In this document: positions 1 to 7,984 of the stretch, one piece after another
Layout: each line of letters begins with the position of its first letter
Numbering within the stretch: the first letter of the stretch is position 1
Assembly (NCBI RefSeq): GCF_000421765.1
Contig: NZ_ATXQ01000001.1
Span: 1-64,000, forward strand
Length of the DNA stretch: 64,000 nt
Source: Denitrificimonas caeni DSM 24390
GTDB lineage: Bacteria > Pseudomonadota > Gammaproteobacteria > Pseudomonadales > Pseudomonadaceae
Direction: 5' to 3'
The notes under the pieces: generated by a model
The model's database searches: none
Told to the model about the DNA's origin: nothing
What the model saw: the letters and a program-made list of their open reading frames with translations, nothing else
Translations under genes and position numbers: made by a program

Positions 1-788
1 CCTAGCATGATAATGATGACGTCATTAGTGATTGCAAATGCACCAATCACACCATCAAAACTGAATGAAGCATCTAGCACTTCAAGATATAGGAAACCAG
101 CGATACCACCTTTCAAAATGGCACTTCCTGCTGCTGTACCAGTGCCGTTACTTTCAAGTATGCCCGATACGATTTGCACGCCTAAGTAGATTAAGACACC
201 CCAAACGCCTGCAATCAATACCGCAGGAGCCTGTTCATCAGTCACCCATGTTAGGGATAACATTAAGATTGCGAGCGCCACAAATACACTCATAGCGTTT
301 ACTCGACCGAGTTTTGCCAAGCGGCTTTCAAGCCAATCAAACCAATGCACTTCTTTTTCATCAAATAAGAAGTTTAAGAACACTAACAATAAGAACATAC
401 CACCGAAGGCTGAAATCTCAGCATGATGCTCTAAAAGTTTTGCCGAGTATTCTTTGGGATCATTTAATGCCAAGTTAACCACTTCCATCATGCCGAGGTC
501 TGCGGTAACGGCAACAATAACAATTGGAAAGACTAAACGCATACCAAATACAGCGATTAAGATACCAACGGTTAAGAAGATCATTTTCCAGAACTTGTCC
601 CAGTTCTTGAGCACTGAGGCGTTAACCACCGCGTTATCAAACGATAGCGAGATTTCCATGACGGCCAAAATAGCGGTAATTGATAGCGCAGATATCATCC
701 CGCCCATACCACTGTGTGAATATCCCCACCACGCTGCCACCATTAAGGCGATAGCAGTGAAGATAAAATCTAAATAAAAATGTCTCAT
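1..788 (-). CDS. DUF475 family TerC-like integral membrane protein (3' end outside window)
   Basis: The minus-strand frame is open from an ATG at 788 to the left edge, giving at least 262 residues with no stop. The start reads MRHFYLDFIFTAIALMVAAW. Several long hydrophobic segments alternate with charged loops. The acidic membrane motifs MEISLSFDNAVVNA and LEVLDASFSFDGVIGAF are typical of the TerC/DUF475 superfamily, where such Asp residues are thought to bind metal ions. Role: inner-membrane protein, possibly metal-ion handling; substrate unknown. It stands upstream of and in the same orientation as nothing visible here, with a DUF533/TerB-like gene 190 bp further right on the same strand. 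Family assignment is from sequence pattern; function is inference. Confidence 0.85.
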   Translation of the reverse strand, partial: MRHFYLDFIFTAIALMVAAWWGYSHSGMGGMISALSITAILAVMEISLSFDNAVVNASVLKNWDKFWKMIFLTVGILIAVFGMRLVFPIVIVAVTADLGMMEVVNLALNDPKEYSAKLLEHHAEISAFGGMFLLLVFLNFLFDEKEVHWFDWLESRLAKLGRVNAMSVFVALAILMLSLTWVTDEQAPAVLIAGVWGVLIYLGVQIVSGILESNGTGTAAGSAILKGGIAGFLYLEVLDASFSFDGVIGAFAITNDVIIIML

Positions 789-975
789 GGTTATCCTGTC
801 TGGTTGCTCAAGGCTAATGTCGGTTTACTATAGGCGCACACCATAAAAGGGTGAGTCAGAGCAAAGGTTATGCACGACGACGGATCACCAATCGCTCGTG
901 CAGTCTGCACGATACAATATGCTAATCATCTACAGTAGCCGCTAGGGCACTCAACTGCTGTTTGAGCGCTTAATT

Positions 976-1707
976 TTAAGAGTGATGCGCTATTGCTTGT
1001 GCTTCCAACTCCGCTTTTAGTGCCGGCGCAAGCTGCAGTTGACGTGCAAGTTCGTCAAGGTAGGCTCGCTCCATATAGCTTTCCTCATCGACTACAAGAA
1101 TGCTAGCGAGGTACATCTCAGCTGCAATTTCCGGGGTCTTGGCTGCTAAAGCTAGGTCAGCTGGATCGAGAGGTTTACGCAACTCTTGTTGGAACCATAA
1201 TTGTAGCTGCGGCTCGTTGGTGAGTTTGGCTATTGCATCATCAATCAGCTGCCGCTCGCGCTCGTCAATATGGCCGTCAGCTTTGGCGGCACAAATAATT
1301 GCGCGAAGAATAGCCTGGCTATGCTCTTCCATGATTGCTGGTGACACACGATCCACTGTCTGCGGTTGATGTTGTGTATAAGGTGCACTGGGCTGTGCCT
1401 GACCCCGATTTTGATTGTTATTTTGCCAGTTACTATAAGCTTTATAAGCCACAACACCCAGCGCTGCTAAGCCACCATAAGTAATAACATTGCCGCCTAC
1501 CTTGCGTGCCTTTTTACTGGACATCAGTAAGCTAATAATACCGCCACCCAAAGCACCCCCGCCAAGACTACCAAGCAGACCATTCAGTGCTGCATTGGGC
1601 TCGTTTGAAGCGGCCGGATTTGCCTGATGGGGTTGCGCTGTATTTTGCCCTTGCAGTAATTCTTTACCTGAGCTGAGAAGCTGATCGAGCAAGCTGCGAG
1701 TATTCAT
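976..1707 (-). CDS. DUF533 (YebE-like, TerB-related) protein
   Basis: 243 residues, ATG at 1707. The N-terminal third is low complexity (Gln/Ala/Asn rich), followed by a glycine-rich hydrophobic stretch at about residues 43-60 and a second hydrophobic segment at about 70-90 that suggest membrane association. The C-terminal half (about 120-240) is all-alpha with the motif AAKADGHIDERERQLI, the acidic loop seen in DUF533 and TerB-like domains. The family is widespread in proteobacteria and has no firmly assigned function. It reads away from the PepSY gene at 1991; the 283-bp gap between them carries two long perfect inverted repeats. Start is chosen because the product begins at the family's usual MNTRSLLDQLL. 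Confidence 0.85.
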   Translation of the reverse strand: MNTRSLLDQLLSSGKELLQGQNTAQPHQANPAASNEPNAALNGLLGSLGGGALGGGIISLLMSSKKARKVGGNVITYGGLAALGVVAYKAYSNWQNNNQNRGQAQPSAPYTQHQPQTVDRVSPAIMEEHSQAILRAIICAAKADGHIDERERQLIDDAIAKLTNEPQLQLWFQQELRKPLDPADLALAAKTPEIAAEMYLASILVVDEESYMERAYLDELARQLQLAPALKAELEAQAIAHHS

Positions 1708-1770
1708 CTATGTCTCCATTGCAAATGATAATTGATCCGAACTTATTGACAGGATAATAGTCAAATGATT

Positions 1771-1800
1771 CTGAGTCACTGAAATCTTTCAGTGACTCAG
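1771..1800. repeat. 30-bp perfect inverted repeat with 14-bp arms
   Basis: Arms CTGAGTCACTGAAA and TTTCAGTGACTCAG are separated by two bases (TC). It lies 64 bp upstream of the DUF533 start and about 190 bp upstream of the PepSY start, between two diverging genes. As it follows no gene end it is not an obvious terminator; it may be a regulator site, a cruciform or a small transposon footprint. Seen directly in the sequence. Confidence 0.8.
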
Positions 1801-1880
1801 CTAGGCTTACCTGACCTTTACATTCGCGCTTGAGCAGTACTTTAAAGCATCAAATAACGTTCGTGAAAAACTTTTAGCAC

Positions 1881-1910
1881 AAGCTTAAATAATACATATT
1901 ATTTAAGCTT
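1881..1910. repeat. second 30-bp perfect inverted repeat with 14-bp arms
   Basis: Arms AAGCTTAAATAATA and TATTATTTAAGCTT are separated by CA. It has the same architecture (14+2+14) as the repeat 110 bp to its left but an unrelated, AT-rich sequence. It lies about 80 bp upstream of the PepSY gene start. It could form a strong RNA hairpin in a leader or be a protein-binding palindrome. Confidence 0.8.
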
Positions 1911-1990
1911 GAATTAAGGCAGCGTCTGTAATCTCGGTATCGTAGACACACAATATCGTTGTGTTGCAACTTCCAGACAAGGAAATAACC

Positions 1991-2296
1991 ATGAAAACTT
2001 TAACTACATTATGCGTTTCCGCTGCTTTAATGATGAGCGCAGGTTTAGCTCAAGCTGATGTCAGCCCAGCTAAAACAGTTGAGCTCAGCACTTCAGGCGC
2101 GATTTTAGCCTTTGATAAACTTGACCAAACAGCTTTAGCGCAACATCCAAAAGCCACCATAGTGGACACAGAGCTTGATGAGTCGTACGGTCGCTATATT
2201 TACCAAGTAGACCTGCGTGATGATAAAGGCCAGAAATGGGAAGTTGAAATGGATGCCGCTACTGGTGAGATTTTGAAAAACCGCCAGGATGATTAA
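1991..2296 (+). CDS. exported PepSY-domain protein
   Basis: 101 residues from the ATG at 1991, chosen over upstream in-frame starts because AAGGA lies just before it and the product then opens with a signal peptide (MKTLTTLCVSAALMMSAGLA, cleavage near AQA-D). The mature part contains the PepSY pattern YIYQVDLRDDKGQKWEVEMD followed by ATGEIL, close to the standard 'DAxTGEIL' ending. PepSY proteins are small periplasmic proteins thought to bind or inhibit peptidases; the actual partner here is unknown. The gene is monocistronic, with an inverted repeat (CCCATGG/CCATGGG, 2334-2370) after the stop. Confidence 0.88.
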   Translation: MKTLTTLCVSAALMMSAGLAQADVSPAKTVELSTSGAILAFDKLDQTALAQHPKATIVDTELDESYGRYIYQVDLRDDKGQKWEVEMDAATGEILKNRQDD

Positions 2297-2576
2297 CTCT
2301 TAAAGAAACCTGTTGACAGAGCTGCGCAACTCCCCATGGTGAGAACTCTTTTAAAGTCCCGCCATGGGTACGCTCGTTAACCATGAACCACTTGAAGCCA
2401 TGTAGCGCGTGGCACTACGTATACAGCTTGTGAATATCCCTATTCAAATCAATACATTAGACTTACAGTATCGGCCTTCCAAATATAGAATTTTGATTTT
2501 CAAACGCTAAAACATATTGATTGTGTCAGCATTCATTAATTCAAATACCCCTCTGCTACAACTAAACGAGATATTT

Positions 2577-3539
2577 ATGTACTTAAAGGCTGAAAAGCAG
2601 TCTAGGCGTTCGATGCAAGCTCGTATCTGGATGTGGGTAATGCTGTGCTTGCTCGTGGTTGCTGCGTTCCAGTTACATACGCAGCGTATTGATTATCGCT
2701 TGTATTACTGGCTAAAAACTCACATGCACGCTGATGATTGGCAGGATCGTGCAGTATGGTTACCAAACTATCGTGTTGAGATCGACGCTAAGCCTGTCAT
2801 TGGTATAGACAACAATCTTTCCGGTCTGACCTATGACCGCGATCGAGGCATGCTATGGGCTGTCATTAATGGCCCTAATGAGTTAGTTGCTTTAAACCGA
2901 GATGGTGATGTGCAGGCGCGTTATAGCCTTGAGGGATTCGATGACGTAGAGGCAGTGACTTATATTGGTAATGGCCAACTGGTCGTTGCGGAAGAACGTA
3001 AACAAAACCTAGTTATTATAGATATCCCAGTGAGTGTTGATGGCACGCTACTTACCAGTGGATCTCTAAATAAGGAAAAATATCCATCACTCAAACTTGC
3101 ATTCTGGACTGAGGACAATAAAGGTTTAGAAAGCCTTACCTACGACCTTAAAAATGATCGTCTGTATGTGGCTAAAGAGCGTGACCCTATCCAATTGCTT
3201 GAGGTGAGTGGTCTGCGTGCAAGCTTAGATGAAGGGCTTCCTGTGAGTGTGCGTAATCTATCAGGCTGGATAAGGGATAACGTATTCGCAACCGATGTAT
3301 CGTCGGCTACCTACGATGAAAAGAGCGGCCATTTAGTTTTGTTGAGTGATGAGTCGAAACTACTGATCGAAATAACCACTGAAGGTAAAGTAATTAGTTT
3401 CAGATCCCTTGCTAGAGGGTTTGCGGGTTTACAAAAAGGTATTCCGCAGGCAGAAGGCGTAAACATTGACGAAGATGGCTATTTGTACGTGATCAGTGAG
3501 CCCAACTTGTTCTATCGCTTTACACGCGAGCCCGAGTGA
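2577..3539 (+). CDS. SdiA-regulated / YjiK-like beta-propeller membrane-anchored protein
   Basis: About 320 residues from the ATG at 2577 (upstream TTG at 2517 is possible but has no ribosome site). An N-terminal hydrophobic segment (WMWVMLCLLVVAAF, about residues 16-30) should anchor or export the protein. The rest contains propeller-type repeats: NNLSGLTYDRDRGMLWAV, DDVEAVTYIGNGQLVVAEE, KGLESLTYDLKNDRLYVAKE and AEGVNIDEDGYLYVISEPN. This repeated 'E-G/A-V-x-Y-D' pattern fits the SdiA-regulated (YjiK) family, whose biochemical function is not established. The gene is followed by the mntP leader in the same direction, but the riboswitch implies separate control of mntP. Confidence 0.8.
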   Translation: MYLKAEKQSRRSMQARIWMWVMLCLLVVAAFQLHTQRIDYRLYYWLKTHMHADDWQDRAVWLPNYRVEIDAKPVIGIDNNLSGLTYDRDRGMLWAVINGPNELVALNRDGDVQARYSLEGFDDVEAVTYIGNGQLVVAEERKQNLVIIDIPVSVDGTLLTSGSLNKEKYPSLKLAFWTEDNKGLESLTYDLKNDRLYVAKERDPIQLLEVSGLRASLDEGLPVSVRNLSGWIRDNVFATDVSSATYDEKSGHLVLLSDESKLLIEITTEGKVISFRSLARGFAGLQKGIPQAEGVNIDEDGYLYVISEPNLFYRFTREPE

Positions 3540-3694
3540 ACCGGCTCATGCTCACCGCGCTCACGACACATTCCCCACCTTGGTGAATATAACTGTGGTT
3601 CTGTAGTGATAGTACTGTGGCGATTGAGGCCTTTATTTATAGTCGGGACACAAACAAAGCCGAATTTGCTATTGCTGTAAGCTATTGCTAAAGT

Positions 3695-3848
3695 TGCGGC
3701 CTCTTTGGGGAGTAGCCTGCTTCCGATATTCGGAAGAGTTCGTATCAACATACTTGGCCAAATGCCATGGTGCGGACACCGCTCGGTTGGCGAGACCATC
3801 GATATACTCATGCCTGAGGTCGGGCGTGTGCGTATATCGTGGACTCAA
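3695..3848 (+). promoter_or_regulatory. yybP-ykoY manganese riboswitch upstream of mntP
   Basis: The leader contains GGGGAGTAGC at 3707-3716, the hallmark of the yybP-ykoY class, then ATCAACATACTTGGC (3746-3760), a central GC-rich stem region, GCGAGACCATCGATATACTC, and GCCTGAGGTCGGGC before the mntP start. This class binds Mn2+ and is known to control mntP. The open frame that runs through it in front of mntP is therefore leader RNA, not protein. Exact ends are estimated; assignment rests on the consensus core and the gene it precedes. Confidence 0.78.
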
Positions 3849-3870
3849 TATGCCCGACCGGATTAATCTA

Positions 3871-4428
3871 ATGAACCCTATAGCCCTTCTTTTACTTGCT
3901 TTTGCAATGTCCACAGATGCCTTCGCCGCTGCAATTGGCAAGGGCGCAAGCCTAAAAAAACCCAGTTTCTCAGAAGCCTTAAGAATGGGTTTTATTTTCG
4001 GCTCAATCGAAGCAATAACACCTGTGATAGGTTGGTTGATTGGTAAGTCGGCATCATCTTATGTAGAAGCTTGGGCTCACTGGATAGCATTTTTTCTATT
4101 AGTGGTCTTGGGTTTGTACATGATTTATGAAGGAATGAAACCCGCCTCAGAAGAAGTAGAAAAACCTTCCAGTCACTCTTTTCTTAAAGTTTCTCTGACT
4201 GCAATAGGTACTAGCATTGATGCTATGGCTGTTGGCGTGGGGCTAGCATTTATTAATGTGAACATTTGGATTGCAGCTGCTCTAATTGGATTAGCGACGA
4301 CATTCATGGTGACGCTGGGAGTGATGCTAGGGCGAACTATTGGTTCCGTACTGGGACACAGAGCGGAAATCTTTGGCGGCCTTACGCTCATAGCGGTAGG
4401 CGTATGGATATTGTTGGGGCACTTGTAG
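3871..4428 (+). CDS. mntP: manganese efflux pump MntP
   Basis: 185 residues from the ATG at 3871, which gives the family's standard opening [20 protein letters not shown]. MntP exports Mn2+ across the inner membrane. Six hydrophobic segments are visible, with the two conserved half-repeat motifs carrying membrane aspartates: [15 protein letters not shown] near residue 15 and [15 protein letters not shown] near residue 115. Length matches the family (about 185-190). An in-frame ATG at 3850 would add seven residues (MPDRINL) and is less likely. Upstream riboswitch implies induction by high manganese. Confidence 0.93.
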   Translation: MNPIALLLLAFAMSTDAFAAAIGKGASLKKPSFSEALRMGFIFGSIEAITPVIGWLIGKSASSYVEAWAHWIAFFLLVVLGLYMIYEGMKPASEEVEKPSSHSFLKVSLTAIGTSIDAMAVGVGLAFINVNIWIAAALIGLATTFMVTLGVMLGRTIGSVLGHRAEIFGGLTLIAVGVWILLGHL

Positions 4429-4433
4429 CGCTT

Positions 4434-4476
4434 AAAAAACAAACCTCCCTCTGGCTTAATAGCGGAGGGATGCAAG
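4434..4476 (-). terminator. probable rho-independent terminator (minus strand)
   Basis: On the minus strand CCCTCC and GGGAGG can pair around a short loop, followed by a T-rich tract (TTTGTTTTTT). It would end transcripts coming from the right (IS remnant side); on the plus strand the same hairpin could end mntP but lacks a T tract. Confidence 0.5.
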
Positions 4477-4627
4477 ATGAGTTCACCAGACGCTTACGAG
4501 GTATACTCTAATCGCACTACTATTCACTACTCATATTATTCGCTTACTGCTCAACGTTCCCTGTACTGCACAGCAATGGCTACCGCCATCAGAGTTTAGA
4601 CAATAAAACCCCGCTGAAATCGAATTT

Positions 4628-4925
4628 GGACTGCCCCCCATTTATTGGACAGGTTAATGATCAGGCGGCCAAGGCCTGAGTTCGATATTGTATCGGGCTC
4701 AGGCCTTTTAATTTTAGCCTAATACGTTCGTGATTATAGCAGTGGATATATTCATCAATAGCTTTTTTAGCTGCTCTACAGACGTCCATTTCTGTAAGTA
4801 ATACAGTTCTGACTTTAGCGTTCCAAAGAAGCTCTCTATCACTGCATTATCTAAGCAGTTTCCTTTGCGAGACATACTTTGTGAGAGCCTTTTACTTCGT
4901 AGCATTTCTTGGTGCCGAGGTTTTT
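4628..4925 (-). pseudogene. IS3-family transposase OrfB C-terminal remnant with IS end
   Basis: Minus-strand translation gives the C-terminal end of an IS3-group Orf[49 protein letters not shown]. After a one-base frameshift in an A tract near 4770 it continues [20 protein letters not shown] and LSPIQYRTQALAA before a stop. The catalytic Glu of the DDE triad is in the retained part ([10 protein letters not shown]); the first two Asp residues are missing. The outer end of the element is visible at 4628-4653 (TGGACTGCCCCCCATTTATT). The 5' half of the element is gone beyond about 4925. It is dead and lies just outside the island. Confidence 0.85.
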
Positions 4926-5170
4926 TGTTGCGCTTGCCAACCAGAACTCTAGGTTGTCACGATAGTTACTCTGGCCATTACTTGAGGATAACGAATAAGT
5001 TAAGCATGGCAGCCGGAAGGCTGCCTTTTGCAAGACCTTTGTCACTGATGGAAAGATTATTTAAAGACAATTATCGCGCAAATCAGCGTCAAATATCGCG
5101 CCACGCTACACTGATGCAGTTTCGCTTAACCCTCTAGCAGTGAGAGCAAAAAATGGGCAACAAGCACCCT

Positions 5171-5222
5171 AAAAAGCAAAAACCCCTGAAAATCACTAGG
5201 ATAATCAAGGGTTTAGGTGTTT
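5171..5222 (-). terminator. displaced original ssrA terminator
   Basis: AAACCCCTGA (5181-5190 region) pairs with TCAAGGGTTT (about 5206-5215) around a 15-nt loop. Read on the minus strand the hairpin is followed by TTTTTGCTTTTT. It lies immediately beyond the left att repeat, exactly where the tmRNA terminator should be before island insertion, so it is probably the original one, now 32 kb from the gene. Confidence 0.6.
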
Positions 5223-5226
5223 CTTT

Positions 5227-5242
5227 TTGGTGGAGCCGGGGG
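5227..5242. repeat. left island attachment site (duplicated tmRNA 3' end)
   Basis: The 16-bp sequence TTGGTGGAGCCGGGGG is identical to 37721-37736, the 3' terminus (…CCACCA on the minus strand) of the tmRNA gene. It marks the left boundary of the ssrA-inserted island. Confidence 0.9.
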
Positions 5243-5300
5243 AAACCTAACAGAGCTTGTAACATATTGATTTACATTGATATATTTAACATAAATAATA

Positions 5301-5324
5301 TTTTGGAATACCTTTTGGAATACC
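5301..5324 (+). repeat. two tandem 12-bp repeats TTTTGGAATACC (left integrase arm)
   Basis: TTTTGGAATACC occurs twice head to tail, 59 bp inside the left att core. The same 12-mer family occurs three times in tandem inside the right end (37573-37608). Likely arm-type binding sites for the integrase or its excision factor. The rest of 5243-5539 shows no gene. Confidence 0.75.
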
Positions 5325-5539
5325 AAAGTATTATTTATAACTCCACCACCTAGCAGCGTCCCACCTGACTCTGCAGCAACCCAAACCCTCTCCATCTGCT
5401 GCACACTATCACACTTGATTTCGCTTGATCGTATATCAAACTTGTGCAAAAAGCCCGCACACAGCACCACACGAAGTCGATTCAAAAAAATCTCACTCAT
5501 ACATCACTTAACTGACAATACATCCCGTAGGAGTTCTCT

Positions 5540-5857
5540 ATGTCAGTCAAGTGTCCTTACTGCTCATCAACAAATATAAGCCATCCGCAAACAGGCACAT
5601 CCGTTGCCTCATGCATCGGTGCGCTTGGCGGTGCTGCCAGCGCTATCTACACCGCAGTCAACAGCGTATCTAAACAATCACCTTATGTATTCACTGCTGC
5701 AACAATAACCAACCTGATACTGGCCGGCCTTGCTGGCGGTTTAAGCGGCTCCGTTTTCGGTTCTAAATTAGGGCAAGAGCTTGATAACAAGCTATTCCCT
5801 GAGCTCCAGTGCAGCAACTGTCAGCGCAGATTCTCTTCAGTCATTGCACTGACTTAA
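5540..5857 (+). CDS. small zinc-ribbon membrane-like protein
   Basis: 105 residues, ATG at 5540 with GGAG six bases upstream. An N-terminal CPYC (residues 5-8) and a C-terminal CSNC (about 91-94) could form one split zinc ribbon. Between them are hydrophobic, glycine-rich segments (GALGGAASAIYTAV and LILAGLAGGLSGSVFGSKLG), of the glycine-zipper type. No named family is recognised. It is the first gene inside the left island end and is followed 25 bp later by the DUF932 gene, so they may be one operon. Function unknown. Confidence 0.7.
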   Translation: MSVKCPYCSSTNISHPQTGTSVASCIGALGGAASAIYTAVNSVSKQSPYVFTAATITNLILAGLAGGLSGSVFGSKLGQELDNKLFPELQCSNCQRRFSSVIALT

Positions 5858-5881
5858 CAATTTTTTAAAGGAGTTTTCATC

Positions 5882-6850
5882 ATGGCTCATTTAATTGAAC
5901 AAATGGCTTACGTTGGTGATACGCCCTGGCATGGCTTGGGCAATCAACTGTCACCTAAACAACCTTTAGAAGTCTGGCGTCATGAAGCGGGTATGGACTG
6001 GGATATTTTAGAAAGCCCAGTGCACTTTAAATCCAGCATGGCTGGCCACCTAGGCAGCATCCATACCTTCCCTGAACAAAAAGTTCTCTACCGCTCTGAT
6101 ACCAAGCTGCCGTTATCAGTGGTTTCTAAGCGCTATCAGACGGTCCAGCCAAGCGAAGTGATCGAGTTTTACCGCGACCTGACTGAAGTATCTGGATTTG
6201 AACTGGAAACCGCTGGCGTGCTTAAAGGTGGACGTAAGTTCTGGGCTCTGGCTCGTACTGGTCAAGACTTCACGCTCAAAGGTAAAGATCTAGTTAACAG
6301 TTATATCCTGCTGGCTACCTCCTGTGATGGCACCTTGGCCACTACAGCCACACCTACAACAGTACGTGTCGTGTGCAATAACACTTTAACGGTATCGCTC
6401 AACGGTGCACCTATGGCCATCAAGGTGCCGCACAGCACCAAGTTTAATCCTGATGTAGTAAAGCGTGATTTGGGTATTGCCGTCTCGCAATGGGATGACT
6501 TTAAGTACCAGATGAACCTGCTGTCTCAACGCAAGGTGCGCTGGAAGGAAGCGATGGGCTACTTCATGGGCGTTATGTGCCAGCTGGATGGTGAAGTGCT
6601 TGTACCTGAGAAACTGCCTAACGAGAGAGCCTTACGCGTGGTGCAAGACCTGTATGACGGACGTGGACGCGGTAGTGAGCTTGAGTCTGCAAGCGGTACA
6701 GCCTGGGGCTTACTCAGTGCAGTCACCGAGTTTGTTGATCACCACAAGCAAGCACGCAGTAATGACAACCGCCTGGACTCAGCTTGGTTTGGTCAAGGTG
6801 CTCAGATCAAACAACGCGCTCTAGATACAGCCTTACAACTCGTTGCTTAA
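5882..6850 (+). CDS. DUF932 phage/plasmid-like protein (TIGR03299 type)
   Basis: 322 residues, ATG at 5882 preceded by AAAGGAG. The opening MAHLIEQMAYVGDTPWHGLG and the later VVSKRYQTVQPSEVIEFYRD and CNNTLTVSL motifs are characteristic of DUF932 proteins, which are common on plasmids, phages and integrative islands. Molecular role is unknown, though the family is regularly found beside YqaJ-type nucleases and RadC, as here, suggesting DNA processing or recombination of the mobile element. Full length for the family. Part of a plus-strand series with the next three genes. Confidence 0.88.
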   Translation: MAHLIEQMAYVGDTPWHGLGNQLSPKQPLEVWRHEAGMDWDILESPVHFKSSMAGHLGSIHTFPEQKVLYRSDTKLPLSVVSKRYQTVQPSEVIEFYRDLTEVSGFELETAGVLKGGRKFWALARTGQDFTLKGKDLVNSYILLATSCDGTLATTATPTTVRVVCNNTLTVSLNGAPMAIKVPHSTKFNPDVVKRDLGIAVSQWDDFKYQMNLLSQRKVRWKEAMGYFMGVMCQLDGEVLVPEKLPNERALRVVQDLYDGRGRGSELESASGTAWGLLSAVTEFVDHHKQARSNDNRLDSAWFGQGAQIKQRALDTALQLVA

Positions 6851-6895
6851 ATTTCAACACATAGAGTTACGTTATAGCGTAATGGAGTATTTATC

Positions 6896-7906
6896 ATGCA
6901 AACCAATCAAGTCAATACAGAAGTAAAAGCCATCATTAACCGCCCTGCTTTGCGCTTAGTCAGCACTAAGAACCTGGAGCGTGAAGAATGGCTGAACATC
7001 CGTAAGCAAGGCATCGGCAGCTCTGATGCTGCAGCTGCTGTTGGATTAAACCCTTACAAGTCACAGCTTGAGTTATGGATGGAGAAAACTGGCCGTGACG
7101 CTGAGCTGCCACAGCTTGATCCAGCCGACGATACCAGCCCTGCATTTTGGGGCACGATCTTGGAGCCGATTGTGGCCTCGCATTACACTAATAAAACTGG
7201 AAGCCGTGTGCGTCGTATCAACGCGGTATTACAGCACCCTGATCCTGAGCTTTCATGGATGCTGGCTAATATCGACCGTGAAGTGATTGGCGTTGAAGAT
7301 GTGCAAATTCTGGAGTGCAAAACAGCCGGTATCAATGGCTCTCGTTTATGGAAGGAAGGCGTGCCTGAGTACGTGCAACTGCAGGTCATGCATCAGTTAG
7401 CCGTCACTGGCAAACAAGCTGCTGACGTTGCTGTGCTGCTGGGTGGTCAACACTTGGAGATCTACCGTATCGAGCGCGACGAAACCATGATTGCGCAACT
7501 GATCGAGCTAGAACGGCAATTCTGGAACTACGTGGAAACCGATACACCACCACCGGCAGATGGCTCTGCTTCTGCGGATACAGCACTGCGCTGTTTGTTC
7601 CCGCAAGACCATGGTGAAACCGTTGATTTCTCTGTGGATGAAGAACTCACCCTAGCGTATGAAACGCTCAAACAGGTGCGTGACACTATCAGTGAACAAG
7701 AGAAGCATGAGTCAGCCCTCAAGCAAAAGATCCAACAAGCCATGGGCGATGCCTCACGTGCGATGTTTGCTTCAGGCGCTGTGACTTGGAAGAAAGCTAA
7801 AGACAGCCTCACTTTTGATACCGCGTCTCTGCTGCGTGACTTGCCCCACCTTAAAGAGCAATACCAAGCGTTACGCAAAGGCAGTCGTCGTTTCTTAATC
7901 TCATAG
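6896..7906 (+). CDS. YqaJ-like viral recombinase / lambda-type exonuclease
   Basis: 336 residues. Residues about 30-190 form a lambda-exonuclease-fold (PD-(D/E)XK) nuclease: REEWLNIRKQGIGSSDAAAA, then the acidic residue in SWMLANIDREV and the E-x-K in ILECKTAGINGSRLW, followed by PEYVQLQVMHQLAVTG, the conserved helix with Gln. The C-terminal third is a charged helical region (about 240-290) that could be coiled coil. Such enzymes resect 5' ends for single-strand annealing recombination; no annealase is visible next to it. It follows DUF932 by 45 bp and precedes a strong hairpin at 7929-7965. Confidence 0.88.
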   Translation: MQTNQVNTEVKAIINRPALRLVSTKNLEREEWLNIRKQGIGSSDAAAAVGLNPYKSQLELWMEKTGRDAELPQLDPADDTSPAFWGTILEPIVASHYTNKTGSRVRRINAVLQHPDPELSWMLANIDREVIGVEDVQILECKTAGINGSRLWKEGVPEYVQLQVMHQLAVTGKQAADVAVLLGGQHLEIYRIERDETMIAQLIELERQFWNYVETDTPPPADGSASADTALRCLFPQDHGETVDFSVDEELTLAYETLKQVRDTISEQEKHESALKQKIQQAMGDASRAMFASGAVTWKKAKDSLTFDTASLLRDLPHLKEQYQALRKGSRRFLIS

Positions 7907-7928
7907 ACTCATACAACCAACACAGCAT

Positions 7929-7965
7929 AAAGCCCCCTGACTGCATAGCGCGGTCAGGGGGCTTT
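7929..7965 (+). terminator. strong hairpin after the YqaJ gene
   Basis: AAAGCCCCCTGAC pairs with GTCAGGGGGCTTT around an 11-nt loop; a short ATG-CTTT follows rather than a long T tract. It probably ends or attenuates the transcript before the gene at 7985. Confidence 0.7.
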
Positions 7966-7984
7966 ATGCTTTAAGGAGAACACC

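Noticed and set aside
1708-1770. Fur box upstream of the DUF533 gene (TTGCAAATGATAATTGATCC)
   Set aside because: Only about half of the 19-bp consensus matches; not enough to claim.
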